The notes: generated by a model from the sequence alone, not told the origin. Counted from the first letter of the stretch, positions 45,951 to 57,720 are shown. The stretch: 64,000 bases of DNA from Gaeumannomyces sp. JS-464 (GCA_002197995.1 NGZR01000006.1:1054001-1118000); one strand, 5' to 3'. A program made the numbers and translations.

Positions 45951-48900
45951 ATGCGCCTCAAGACGCTCTCCCTCCTGGCGGCTGTGGTTTCGTCAGCCGC
46001 CGCATACTGGATGGAGGATATCCCGCACCGTGGAATCTCGCCCTTCAACCCGGACAAGTCTTACACGGTCTTCAGGAACGTCAAGGATTTTGGTGCCAAG
46101 GGGGATGGCGTCACCGACGACACCGACGCCATCAACGCGGCCATCAGTTCCGGCAACAGATGTGGTGGCGACAGCCCCTGCGCTGGAACCACCATCACCC
46201 CTGCCGTCGTCTACTTCCCCAAAGGCACCTACCTGATCTCCTCCTCTATTGTCTCTTATTACTACACCCAGATGATCGGCGACCCAACCTCAATGCCCGT
46301 CATTAGGGCTTCCCAGGACTTTCGGGCAAACGGTCTTGGGCTCATCGAGGCGAACCCGTACCAGAGCACGGGATATCTCAGATACGGAGCCACGAACACC
46401 TTCTTCCGCCAGAGTAAGCCAAATTTTCTACGCAATCGCTCGCCGTCTGTCCAGTCTTGATTTCTAACAGGCTGTGTAGTCAGAAATCTCGTTCTGGACA
46501 TGCGACAGGTTCCTGGCGCGGTTTGTGGCATCCACTGGCCTTCCTCGCAGGCGACCTCGATACAGAACGTCGTCTTTCGTATGTCCTACGACTCCAGCCG
46601 CCATCATTCGGGAATCTTCATGGAGGAAGGCAGCGGAGGCATGCTCAACGACCTTGTCTTTTATGGCGGCGAATACGGAGCACAGGTGAGTCCACTCTCC
46701 GTTCGCACATGTCTATTTGGCCCATTTCCCCTCGATCAGGTTACTCGCTAATGTGGGGTTGTTTTCCACCACGCAACGAGTAGTTCGGCAACCAGCAATA
46801 CACGGCCCGAAACTTCACGTTCCACGGCTCCCAGACCGCCATCCTCCAGATCTGGACTGGGGCTGGACCTACAAGTCATTGACGATCAACAACTGCAGGA
46901 CCGGAATTAACATGACTAGCTCGTCTGTCGGCTCTGTTACCCTGCTTGATTCCCACTTCAACAATGTCGACGTCGGCATTATCACTGGCCGAGATCCCGC
47001 AATCAAGGAGAAGCCGGGTGCTGGATCTCTCGTCATTCAAAATGTCCAGTTCAGGAATGTCAGCACCATTCTCAGGGGAGCCAAGGGCGACATAATCCAA
47101 GGATCTCCTTCGGCGACAGTCATCAAGCGAGGCTTTGGTCATGTAAGTTCTGCCCAGCGAGCACCATACTACCAAGACTCTGTCGCGGCGAGCTAACCAG
47201 TCTCTAGGGTAATGCATACGCGCCATTAGGCCCTAGCGTCTACCAAGCCTCAGACGTGTCGTACTTCCCCGTACCGCAGGCTCTCACAGCAGGCGAGAAG
47301 TACTACGAACGATCCAAGGTATATTTCTTACATTACCAGGGCCGGCGGTCGTCGCAAAGTATTCTAGTCGTCGACCTGTCACCCCTGAATGCCTACTGAC
47401 TACCACATCACAGCCGCAATATCACGATACCCCTGCTAGCTCGTTTCTCTCTGCAAGGAGCTACGGCGCCCGCGGCGACGGTGTCACAGATGATACCGAC
47501 GCTTTGAATGGACTGATGAGGATGCGTCCAAGAGGTACTCCGAGGGAGCCGTCGCCTTCATTGATGCGGGGTACTACAAGGTCACCGATACGGGTGGGTT
47601 TTGTGATATTTGTCTGCCCGAACCCTCACTCGAGCCCGCGTGGCTAACTCTCGATTCACAGTGTTCTTCCCTCCGAATCTCCGTGTTGTCGGGGAAGCCA
47701 TGTCGTCCGTTATCATGGGTGCTGGTTCCAAGTTTTCGCACATCGATCGACCACACCCAGTGGTCCAGGTTGGTAAACCAGGGACAAGGGCTACCTGGAG
47801 TTTTCAGACGTCTTTGTCTCTACGCAGGGAGCCACAGCGGGCGCCGTGCTGATCGAGTACAACCTTGCAACCTACACCGGCAGCACATGCAAGCTGACTT
47901 CACAGAGCACGCCCCCGTCTGGCATGTGGACGTACACACTCGAATCGGTGGCTTTGCGGGCTCTGGATTGCAGGTGGCCGAGTGTCTCAAGACACCCGAG
48001 AAGGCCAACGGCGTCAACCCCGAGTGCATTGCTGCCTACATGTCCTGCCACATCACCAAGTCGGCCCGCGGCCTGTATATGGAGAACAACTGGTTCTGGG
48101 TCGCCGATCATGATATTGAGGACTACAACAACACCCAGATCTCAGTCTACGCTGGGCGTGGGCTGCTTATTGAGTCCAAGGCTGGCCGAATATGGCTGGT
48201 CGGGACATCTGTCGAACACCACACGCTATATCAATACCAGCTTGTCCACACCAAGAACATATGGATGGGTCAGATACAAACCGAGACGGCGTACTATCAG
48301 CCAAACCCACCTGCGCCGTTCCCATTCACTACACTGAACGAGACGATCCACGACCCCAACTTTGCGCTTGACTGCCGAGCCAGAACGGGCAACGGCACCA
48401 GCGCAGTACAACCCTCTGCGGATACGCCACCGGTGCTCACCCTCGCAGATAGCCTGCCAGGAAAGCCTCCATGCGAGATGGGGTGGGGCCTGAGAATCAT
48501 CGGAAGCAAGAATGTGGTCATCTATGGCGCCGGGCTCTACTCCTTCTTCAACAACTGGAGCACGTCGTGCTGCCAGGAGGGCTTCAGGACACACGATGGA
48601 GTCTTGGGGAAGTGCCAAGCCCGGATTCTCTACATCGGTGCTGATCCGGTCAGCCAGTCGGCAAGCAGTCAAGGCAATACCAAGAGTGACACTCTCGACG
48701 TCTCGCTCTACAACCTCAACACCGTTGGTGTGGTCAGCATGATCAATCGCCAGGGTACTGACTTGGCCTACTGGAAGGAGAACAAGGCTGGGTTCACCGA
48801 TACCGTTGCCGTGTTCAAGTTTCAGAACGGCCGGAGTGCCGGCAACGTTCAGAGGAGGAATTCACGTGAACCTGAAGACCCATATGATGGATACGGTGAC

Positions 48901-49725
48901 GGAGACGATAGCTCAGGTGGCACCGGAACGGCTGGCAGCGGTGACTCGGGTGGCTCTGGACCCGGAAGTGAGGGCCCCAGCGGGGGTTACGGTGCGGGTT
49001 CTGGCATGCCTGTCCTGTCCTGGGGTGGTCCTAGAGGATTTGCCGCCACAGAAGGCGAAGCTGGTTACCTCTGTTTCGGAGACTGGCAACAGCTCTGCGG
49101 ACAGCCGCCGCAGTTTGCCCAGAGCTCGAGCCCATTCAGTCCGCCCTTGTCGTCGCCATTGGTCCGGACGTCGTCGCCATTGCCACCTCCTGGACCAGTT
49201 CCGACTACTGGAGGTGGTCGCATGTCAATCTTCGGGCCCGGAGATCACTTGACACTGAACCGCGCAAGCTCCCAGTCATCACTTTCAGCTTCATCTTCAT
49301 CATCTTCAAGGCGGCAGAGAACGACAGTGACAGTCACTGTCGGTGGCAGCAGCTTCTCGATCTCTCCCTATTCGTCGCGGAAGACCGTTACGGTCACTGT
49401 TGGGGATGATATATCGAATCCTGCTCCCTCGAAGCCTACCTCATCGGCTCGCGAGAGCACCGTCACGGTGACAGCCGGGGGCGGCGCCAGTGACAGCGGC
49501 GGCTGGAGCTTCCTGTCGACGGAGCCCGAGGCTACACATGGCCAACTCTCAACCTCAGAGGAACACAGTTGGACAAGCCGAGACACGTCAACCAAAGCAA
49601 CAGCGACCTCGACACCCCCAACGAGCCGCGAATCCGACGACACCAATACGTCCACAAAGTCTGGGTCACCAGCGCTTCACAGCCAGGCACCTTCTGAAAC
49701 GGACGATTGCGACGAAGATGACTGA
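45951..49725 (+). CDS. GH55 exo-beta-1,3-glucanase with long Ser/Thr-rich C-terminal extension
   Basis: Secreted glucan-degrading enzyme. Signal peptide MRLKTLSLLAAVVSSAAAYW. Two pectate-lyase-like beta-helix starts: DFGAKGDGVTDDTDAINAAI and SYGARGDGVTDDTDALNGLM, the twin-helix layout of GH55. Further motifs: VVYFPKGTYLISSSIVSYYY, CGIHWPSSQATSIQNVVFRM, DAGYYKVTDT, FFPPNLRVVGEAMSSVIMGA, GLYMENNWFWVADHDIED and WLVGTSVEHHTLYQYQL, whose Glu I take as a candidate catalytic acid. Exons: 45951-46413, 46480-46685, 46784-47142, 47208-47318, 47414-47593, 47662-49725. Frame breaks at about 46855, 47520, 47782 and 47928 each fit one lost base, mostly a G. After the catalytic part come a Gly/Ser linker and about 290 residues with three TVTVT-type repeats, ending in an acidic DDCDEDD. 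Confidence 0.92.
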
Positions 49726-52124
49726 TTTAAGGAGATGAACAAACAGGATCGAGCTGAAAATGGTGTTTGATGGTTTCCTGTTTGATCTGTTCGTCTAGGA
49801 AGGGAAAAGGGTTGTTTCCTCGCAAGTACCCCCCACTATGTATACATCAAGACGGTAACGGAGTGCAGTATCGTGGGCAAGAAGATTGGTTCGTCAGTGT
49901 CATCACTACCTAGACACCTACATTTAGCCTAGAAGGGTACAACCGACTACGTTTTTACTGTTTGCCAAAACGTTCTCACCTATCGTGCAGTCTTGCAGAG
50001 AAGGCATCCCGCAAGGCCTCTAGATTGGATGGATGTATTGGTGCTGATTGTCGTGGACGTCATCGGCGCAATTGAGGGGCCAGCTGTCAGCGCCTTGGCC
50101 GGTCCACATGTGGCCTCGCAGCCAAATGGGCAGACCCGGTTCGCGCGCGTCTGACAAAACCGCGCCGGGACGGGCGGTGTAGGAAACTAAGTCCATGCAG
50201 TTTCATTGTAGATTTATAATACATGCGTAGGCTGGTCATCAGTTCCGTGCACGGAAGCCGCTTAGGGGCACGACCAGCGGCCGATGCAAGGCCACCACAG
50301 CTTGGGCAGGGGTCGGGTCGCCCGCAGGCAGGCAGTCTGGACCAGATTTTTAGGCTTGGACGGGCCATCAGATTTTTCTTTTGATTCTGGGCTATTCTGA
50401 GCGTTCCGGATGCTGGATGCACAAACCCTTGCCGTCTTTTCGGACGAGGACGCTGGGAGTTGGACCGAAGAGGGGAAAAAAAAAAAAAGCGGGTTTGCAG
50501 GGGTAACATGGAATTTACGGATCAGCAACAGCCGTTTTCTGCCATTGTCCCGTGTGATGGATGATTCCCGTTCAGCCGCCCCAGCCCCCAGTGGGTGCGC
50601 ACGGCCGGGACCATACATGACCTGTGAGCCAGGGGTATGTCATATTCTTTCCGCGTGGCGTCGCACTCTTGGCAGATGGGTGCGGCGGGCAACGGCGGAA
50701 CGCGGTGACGGGCATCTAGTTGGAAGTTGCCCGCCGTCGGTCGGGTATACCTCCCGCATGCGGCTTGGGCGATGCTACAGTGATGATGAGGCAGGTGTGT
50801 AGGTAGGTACCTAGGTAGTCAGAGGCTCAAACTGGCGATGCCAGCAGAAGTTGGCGCCCGCCGTCGATTTGGATTTGATTGGCTGGGCGCATCTTTTATG
50901 GGGCGGGTGGTGTGATTGGTTGGATTTAGGTGGGGTACTTGGGTGGGGAAAAAGGTACATGCGCGATTCCGCTCCATGCATAAAACCCGCACGGCACATG
51001 CTTGTCTCCCGAGGCTAAATGAGTTTGGTCAGGCTGACACCGAAACACAAAAAAAAAAAAAAAGCACAGCCGCCCTCGGCACGCACGCCGAGTGCCGATA
51101 GCAGCCCAGATTTGAATTGCAAGCCGCAAACATGTTGCGAAGCTAAATCTTTTCAATACTTTCATATCCAAGTTCTTTTTCGCCATCTTAAAACCCTGGC
51201 AAAGTAAAAGTGCCAAACTATAGAAAGGAAATAATAACGGCTTTTTTTTTTAAATTTTTTTTTTTAAAAAAACAAAAAACAAAAAACATACGGCGTTTAA
51301 AAATTTGTGGCTTTAGCTGTGTGCGAGTGGACGTGGAAGGTGTAAAGCTTCGGCTACGACGGAGACGCGGCGGTGGGCGGGGACCGGGTTTCGGGGACGG
51401 CTCGGAGACGACATGCAGACGGCGGCCCCCAAAAACGGCCATTGCTGGAATATATCGTGAAGCCCGCACATCCCTGCCTTTGCAACCTCCTCCTTTTGGC
51501 GACTTTCCGCCGCGCCACACGCCATGCCTATTCTTCCTTCATAAGCACGTTCTCCATTTTCAAAATCCTTTATCGTTGTCAGCCGCTGCGTTTGCGGACC
51601 TTGTGGGACTTGGGGAAATGCCCAGGTAGGCATTTTCCCGCTCAGCCCATATCAGGCTTACTTACATCCTGTCGACACGCATGAGCGGTTAATGCAAGGG
51701 ATTTTCCCGCTCTTGCATCGAACCGAGCTTACGGTGGGATAAACATTGAGTGGCCGGCCTCTTTTCAGTGGATACCTCCAGTCCAGCTGCTGCTGCTGCT
51801 GCTGGCGGATGACAAAGGTGGGTACCAACGGTGAACCTCGTTATTTGGTTCACGCGCAGGAAGGGAATCCTTTGAGACAAGATCTATGATGGCTTGCAAG
51901 ACGGGGGTTGTTTAACCCCGAGGGTGAGGGTGCAGGACTACTGCGTCTTTTCAGTGCCTCACCACTTGCCGTCCAGTTATAAAACCACGCTTCCCCAAGC
52001 CCGTTCTTTACCATTCTGTTTTCCCACTCCGTAGGCATCGGCAGCTGCTCTCCCAAACGCCAGACACACAGACACTCACAAAAGCCACAAGCCAAAACAA
52101 GCCTTGACAGCGACCGGCAACAAG
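49726..52124. other. Intergenic, no gene seen
   Basis: A TAGGTAGGTACCTAGGTA stretch lies at about 50800-50817, an A run at 51050-51063 and T/A runs at 51241-51290. A CTG/CAG run is at 51790-51803. No ORF with family features. Confidence 0.5.
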
Positions 52125-52730
52125 ATGCTTTTGCCGACTGCACTCCTCGTTTCTACCCTCTCCGTCGCCTCGGCCTTTAAGGCACCGGAGGGCCAGGCCA
52201 ACGGAGTTTACCGCGCCTACTACAACGCAGAGGGCCACGAGGTTCACGAGCTCCTCACTCCTGACATGCTCATCTCGTCGCCCCCCCAGGGCGCCGCCAT
52301 TCTGCAGTCGTCGGCCCCCGCCGTGGCGCCCGTGACGCCGCGCTACGCCGGCGACAACCCGCTCCTCTCGAAGCGGCGAGACAACATCTACTGCGGCTGC
52401 GGCTTCACGCTCAACCCGGGCGACTGCGACGCCGTCGTGGCCAACCTCAAGTCGCAGTTCGGTTCGGGCTACACCTTTATTAGCCCGCGCATGTCGTACT
52501 ACTCCATCATGGGCCGCTCCGTCGTCGCGTTTGTCTGCAACTACTCGGACAGGGCCTACCTCGGCGTCACGGCCCAGACCTACGGCGAGTGGCTGGCCGT
52601 CATCACCAACGAGTGTGGCAGGTACATCGCCGGCTCCGAGGGCACCCCCGGCTCCTCCTCGCAGGGCTACATGAGGTCCGGCGGCGACTTCTGCGCCGCG
52701 GCCCTGAGTTCGCCCGCCCATCACTGTTGA
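52125..52730 (+). CDS. Small secreted cysteine-containing protein, candidate effector
   Basis: About 201 residues, single exon, intact frame. Signal peptide MLLPTALLVSTLSVASA. A pro-region follows, up to NPLLSKRRDN, where a KR (Kex2-type) site precedes the Cys-containing part: IYCGCGFTLNPGDCDAVVAN, SYYSIMGRSVVAFVCNYSDR, GEWLAVITNECGRYIAGSEG and GGDFCAAALSSPAHHC. I count eight Cys after the KR site, compatible with disulphide bonding. The VAFVCN...ITNxCGRYIAG...DFC pattern resembles small secreted proteins of plant-associated sordariomycetes that I cannot name with certainty. It lies about 700 bp from the AT-rich transposon block, a common setting for fast-evolving effectors. Function and host target are unknown; an ordinary extracellular protein is equally possible. 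Confidence 0.75.
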   Translation: MLLPTALLVSTLSVASAFKAPEGQANGVYRAYYNAEGHEVHELLTPDMLISSPPQGAAILQSSAPAVAPVTPRYAGDNPLLSKRRDNIYCGCGFTLNPGDCDAVVANLKSQFGSGYTFISPRMSYYSIMGRSVVAFVCNYSDRAYLGVTAQTYGEWLAVITNECGRYIAGSEGTPGSSSQGYMRSGGDFCAAALSSPAHHC

Positions 52731-53156
52731 GGTCGGTTGCTGCCCAACCTCTCCCCCTCGGCGAGCAGCAGACCGATTGCCGATAGAGCTCTCCCGCTGG
52801 TTCTGGATGGAGGCTGCAAAACTCATCCTTCAGTCACCGATGGACGGCACCGCGCGACAACTTCAGCAGAGAGTTGCTGGGTGTTAAGTCTGAACGGTCC
52901 TTGATTAGCCTCTCCCTACCAATATCTATTTCTAAAGGCCGACAGGAAAAAGGACACGTATTATCAATTAGCTGATAGAAAATAAACCCTTGATTATAAG
53001 GATGTTCCGGGGCACGCCCCTTTTTGCTCCGGCACGCACCCTTCCACACTTTTGGCCCGTGCAACGCCTGTGGCTTCCGGTTTCGCAGGCCACGTAATTT
53101 CGCCTGCAGATTGAACTTGGTGTCACTTTTGATCCATTTTCTAACAACCGCCACCA

Positions 53157-53266
53157 TGAACGAAGTGATTACGATCTCGAGCGACGACGAGGCCGGGCCG
53201 GCCTCCGGCGAGGCTGCAGCCTTCCAATGGTCTGGTGTTACAATCAGGCTTCTGCTCCTAGGGTAG
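53157..53266 (+). pseudogene. Truncated N-terminus of an acidic SIM-containing protein at the repeat border
   Basis: ATG at 53157 in a near-perfect context (CCGCCACCATGA) begins MNEVITISSDDEAGPASGEA. VITISSDDE is a typical SUMO-interacting motif (hydrophobic core plus acidic tail), often found at N-termini of nuclear or transposon-encoded proteins. Coding ends after 36 codons, where a TGTTACAATCAG sequence begins (about 53235) and AT-rich repeat DNA follows. I read it as a gene start cut off by an inserted repeat. It could also be the N-terminus of a repeat-encoded protein. Confidence 0.45.
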
Positions 53267-54237
53267 GGCCGCCTAGGGGAGGTGTTCCTGAACAGTACGT
53301 CTGAAGGGGATCTGGTGAACTTGGTGACAATAGTCTAGATTGCTTGCCCAAGGGGGTGCCTTGGAGCTAACTTAGGTTAACTGATGCCGAAGCCTCAGTT
53401 AAAACTACCTAGGGCAGGTGGGAAACTCCCTTTAATATACTGGCTTTTTTCTTTTGTTTTTTTTATTTGAGTTTGTGGCTTTATTTTAAGTTTCCACAAA
53501 TTTATAAATCCCTTTTGGATTTATCGTTTTATTTTAAGTTTCCACAAATTTACAAATCTTTTTTAGATTTATCGCTTTGTTTGAGTTTTACAAATCCATA
53601 AATCCTTTTTAAGTAATTTGTTTAGTTACGTAATTTCCGCTTTTCGTTTATAAGGGAATGGGGTAAAGTATCGTATGGACCCTTTTTTTTTAAGGTTTTC
53701 GTGCTGGTCGTAATATTAAATTTCCTTTTTTAAGCCAAATCTTTTTAACTACGTTTTGCTATCTTTTTTTTTGTTAATAGTAAGTATTGTTTTACTAGCT
53801 TTTTTTTTTTATTTTATTTTAATTTAAATAAAATGTTTAACCGGGTGTAAAAACGTTTTTTTTTTGCAAAAAAAAACTTTTAACGTAAAAACCTGCTTAT
53901 TTAAAAAAAAAATATTATTAAAATGCTTTTTTGTTTTTTTTATTACGAGGTTTTAAAACGTAAAAAGTGCAAAGCTTTTTTTTTTTTTAAAATTTATCGC
54001 GGTGCGTGAAATGCTTTAATTAAAACCGCTTAAGTTGCGATATTTTAGGTTTTCTTTTAACCAATTGTGGAAAATTAGTAAACAGCACGTAAAATTAAAA
54101 GCCGAATTAAAAGTTAGGAAAAAACGCCGTGCTGTAAAACGGGAACTGCTTGCCGTAAATGCTTGAATTAAACGTTTGCGAAAGCAAAAAAAAAAAAAAA
54201 TATGGTTTAAAAGGAAAATGCGCGCGATTTAGCGCGA

Positions 54238-54301
54238 TATTAACGCCGTAAAGGAATTGGAACGAGTCGAGCGAAAGGAAGCTAAAAAGGCTGCCAGTTA
54301 A
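54238..54301 (+). pseudogene. Charged C-terminal coding relic, probably transposon-derived
   Basis: The plus strand reads RDINAVKELERVERKEAKKA and ends in TAA, preceded by a TAG that a C-to-T change from CAG would explain. Lys/Glu-rich tails like this end many fungal DDE transposases, but there is not enough left to assign a family. Confidence 0.3.
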
Positions 54302-54989
54302 GCGTTTGCCGCTTTTTCGAGTTTGTTAATTCCCGACCTTCCTTCGTTATTTCCGAGCTAAGCCGATTTCGAAATCGCGCACGACTCGAGTTTTTTAGCT
54401 TTATTTAACTCCGGTAAATCCTTTACTTTAATACGGGTGTTCCAAATCGAAGGCCGAGTTTTAGCATAAGGGTTAACTTTTTTTAAAGCTTTTTAATAGT
54501 ACTTTTTAAAAGCTTTTAGCGTTTTTTTAAAATTGGTTTTCTTTTTTTAAATGCTTTTTTTTAATTTCGTATTTTACCCATTTAACCGAGTGGTACTTAA
54601 TTCCGTTAATTACGTTTTCGTTTAGGATTTTTGCGATTTTAAATTTTTATTTCGGGTTAACTTTTATTAATTTATTACTTTTCGTAATAAAAAAATGCGG
54701 GTTTAAATAAAAAAACGTAAAAACTAAATAGGATTTTATAATTAATAATAGTTAAAATTCGTAATTAACGTTTAAAACCTTTTTTTAGCATTTTAAAAAG
54801 TCCTAATTTTATATAGTTTAATTTATCGTTAATCGTTTGGTTTTAATATTACGTTGAAAAAATAAGCGTTAACGTGGTTTACAAGCTTATGCTACAAACA
54901 AAAATATGTTACACCCACACCCGATTTTCGGTTAATTAACGTGCATATTAACCTAATAACGCTAGGAATTTATTTAAACTATTTGGAAT

Positions 54990-55480
54990 TGTATATATCG
55001 AGCGTTTTTATTTCCACCTAATAAGTGCGCGCATTATGTCCGGTTTCGCCGCAAGTGTTATATCGCCGACGAGTCGTCGTTACCTTCCTTTTTTAACCTT
55101 TATAATCGCTTATTTTATTATAGCTATTTATTTAACTCTTTTTAATTTAAAGCATTTCGTATTTTTTTAATAATATAAAACCCTTTTTATTAAACACGTG
55201 TTTTTTTAGCCTTTCGGCGTTTGCTAAATGTTCGTTCGCCTTTTTAAACGTAAATATTTCAGTTTGGAAAAGGGCCACTTTATGCATTATCGCTTTCGTT
55301 CCTTTTGCAATTTTGGTTTATAACCGTTAGCATAAGTATTAAATAATTGCTTTAGTAATTAGCGATTTGAGTTTTAATATGTTCGGATTGCGAAATTGCT
55401 TTTTTAACTATCCACGGCGTTTTAAAGGTTTAAAGTTCGGGGTTGTTTAAAAGCGTTTTTAAAAAAGTTAAAATTTGTAA
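54990..55480 (-). pseudogene. Relic of a pogo/Fot-type DDE transposase (C-terminal part)
   Basis: The minus strand at 55293-55195 reads AIMHKVALFQTEIFTFKKAN then EHLANAERLKKHV, a coiled region with the spacing seen after the DDE domain of fungal pogo-like transposases. At about 55072-55020 it reads YNTCGETGHNARTY. If both Tyr codons were Cys before G-to-A mutation, this is a perfect C-x2-C-x4-H-x4-C zinc knuckle. Several TAG/TAA codons follow where CAG/CAA is expected. The catalytic domain is not recoverable by eye. Confidence 0.6.
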
Positions 55481-55509
55481 CTTTACATTTAGCTTTTCTA
55501 AAACCGAAT

Positions 55510-55690
55510 TCGAATTAAAAAAAGTAAAGCTAACCTTTTAAAAACCTTTTTAAATGTTTTTTTTTCCCTTTATAAAGTTAAAAAATGCCGTTTTAAACGT
55601 TAAATTTTTTTTAACTTTAATTACGTAATTAACGTATAATTTTATTACGTTTTCGATTTATTAACCGTACGTTTTTTAACAAGTTAAAGC
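55510..55690 (+). repeat. Left arm of an inverted repeat (with 63839-64000)
   Basis: The reverse complement of this segment matches 63839-64000 over its length, including GTTAATAAATCGAAAAC and TTTAAAACGGCATTTTTAAC, with mostly transition differences. It lies just left of the copia element and belongs to the same unit as the pogo-type relic. Confidence 0.85.
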
Positions 55691-55821
55691 TATTACGGGA
55701 TTAAACCAAAGTAGTACCCGTTATATTAAAGCAAAAGGGAACGTTGTTATATCGAGGGTTACAACCCGCTAGGTTTTTATATAAGCGATCGTACTATAAC
55801 AAAAGCATTTAACGTTAAAAA

Positions 55822-56053
55822 TGTTGGTAGGAGTGGTACTCCTGTAAGCACGGAGATCTCCTAAAGGGAAAGAACAAAGATTTATAAATTTGGAATTGGT
55901 GTTTGTAGTGATGCATGTTTTCAGAAGGAATTTAATACAGGAAGGGGATCGCAAAATCCTTTTTGTAAGCTCGTGGGAGCGCACGGCCAGTGGGCTTGCG
56001 GCTTTACGAAGCGGCCCTTCCTGGATACACGCGCTAAATTACGTGGATTAACA
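55822..56053 (-). repeat. LTR (3' LTR of the copia element)
   Basis: Starts TGTTGGTAGGAGTGG and ends GGATTAACA, so it has TG...CA borders. It aligns end to end with 63139-63362; differences are largely C/T and G/A, for example CTCCTGTAAG versus TTTTGTAAG. Conserved cores include AAAGAACAAAGATTTATAAA and GGCTTGCGGCTTTACGAAGC (one or two differences). Confidence 0.9.
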
Positions 56054-57538
56054 TTGGCAATTTTTTCTTTAAACGCGTGCACCGGTAAATGCTCGCCTTT
56101 CAAATCCCAGGATTTTACAATACTAATAACAAAGGAATCCGGATTTGGTAACCTGTTTTAAAAACAAAGGAAAAAAGGGCAAAAGGATTGTGCTGGATAT
56201 CGGTAAGGACTGTGAATAAGGACTGTGAAATAGAAATAATAGGAAGTGAGGCAATGTTTAGTTAAGCGCTCGTGGAATTAGGTAATGCCGGATTAAGTGC
56301 GTACAATAGCAGTGAAATAGATTTAATAGAGATTTATTGGGCCGTATGCGTGCTAATCGGTGTAATAGGCAGGAGCAAATCGGAAGTATAACTTAAAAGG
56401 TTTGGGATATTTTAAAAGCCGTAGGCTTTGATCGTTGTGATTTAACTTGATTTTTACAACCACAAATATTAATATCCCTATTGCTTGCTTACCTGTTTGC
56501 CGATTTTTGCTTTATTGTTTTACTGCTCGACTAATTACCCGATAGTGTCCACTCGCTTTAAGGAGCTGGTAAGGGCAAATCCGTTAAAAAAGGTTAAATT
56601 AGCGTTAAAACGGTCCCAAATAGTGGCGTTAAAAAAACTCGTGCTAAAAAAGGAAAAGGTAAATCTTTGCTCGCCCGCGCTTTGCAAAAGGCAAACAAAG
56701 ATCGTTTTTATGCTTAAATTGCTTTAACTTTCTTTTGGCCGGCAAGTTTATAAAATTAGGTGCTTTAACACCGAGCCGGCCGGCAACCGTTGCTAATCTT
56801 GTGCTTTTGGTTATTCGTGCTAGCCGGTGTAAGTAATCTTTTAAGCTTTGGTTTGCTAATCTTTTGCGCTAACGATTGGTAGTTTTAAAATCGCAATAGC
56901 TCCAGCCAAAAAGTTTATAATAAATATTTCCGCGAAATTACTATTAATAAGGTATAATGGCTAATTTTTGTTTTAGCTGCTTTAATGCTTTGTTAACCGT
57001 ATTTTCGCTATTTTTAGGATTTCGCGAAATGGCGTACCACTATTAAATGCATAATCCTTTTTAAAAAGGAGGAATAGGTTGGTAAGGTTAACGCTAATCT
57101 TATTAAAATAAGTGCTGCTAAGCGGAAGCGGCGGGCCGCGCTGCCGTTTAGCGTATGTTCGATGCGGCGTTTTTGGGAGCAGGGACAGCCTATTTGGAGC
57201 TTTTAACGATAACGAGGATAAGGACGAAAAGATGGCCGAAAAGGAAAAAAAGGATAAAAATGCTAGTAATATCGACAAATAAGCTGGTAATATGTCCGGT
57301 AATAGTGGAGATTTTTTTAAAGCTTAGGATGGTTGTTCGTGGGATCGTTTTCCGGTTGTTTTGGCGTTTTAATGATTTCGTTTTTTTTAGTTATATTGTT
57401 AGCCATTTTTAGGTTATAATAAATCGATTTTAATTGCCTTCCTTCGCTTTTTTTTATTGTTTTTCGCGTTTTATTTAACCTTTGATTCGTACCGTTATCG
57501 TATTGCTTATAACCAAATTTTCCAAAGTTTTGTTTAGC

Positions 57539-57720
57539 TAATCTTTGGTTATCGCGTTTGCCGGATTATTTAATCCTACGATCCAGCGGATTTCGTCGAT
57601 TTCGCGCTTTTCGTAGGATTTTTTAAATGCTATAACATCGATTATAAGCCTTTTTTTCGCTGTTATGCCTAATTGTACGAGGCATTAATATAGCGAAAAG
57701 CTATCGGTGCAAATTATTAG
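57539..57720 (-). pseudogene. Copia RNase H C-terminal remnant
   Basis: Minus-strand reading: ICTDSFSLY, stop, then CLVQLGITAKKRLIIDVIAF, KKSYEKREIDEIRWIVGLNN and PANAITKD. This matches the conserved end of fungal Ty1/copia polyproteins. The internal TAA sits where CAA or a Glu/Gln codon is expected, so a single C-to-T change explains it. Confidence 0.85.
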
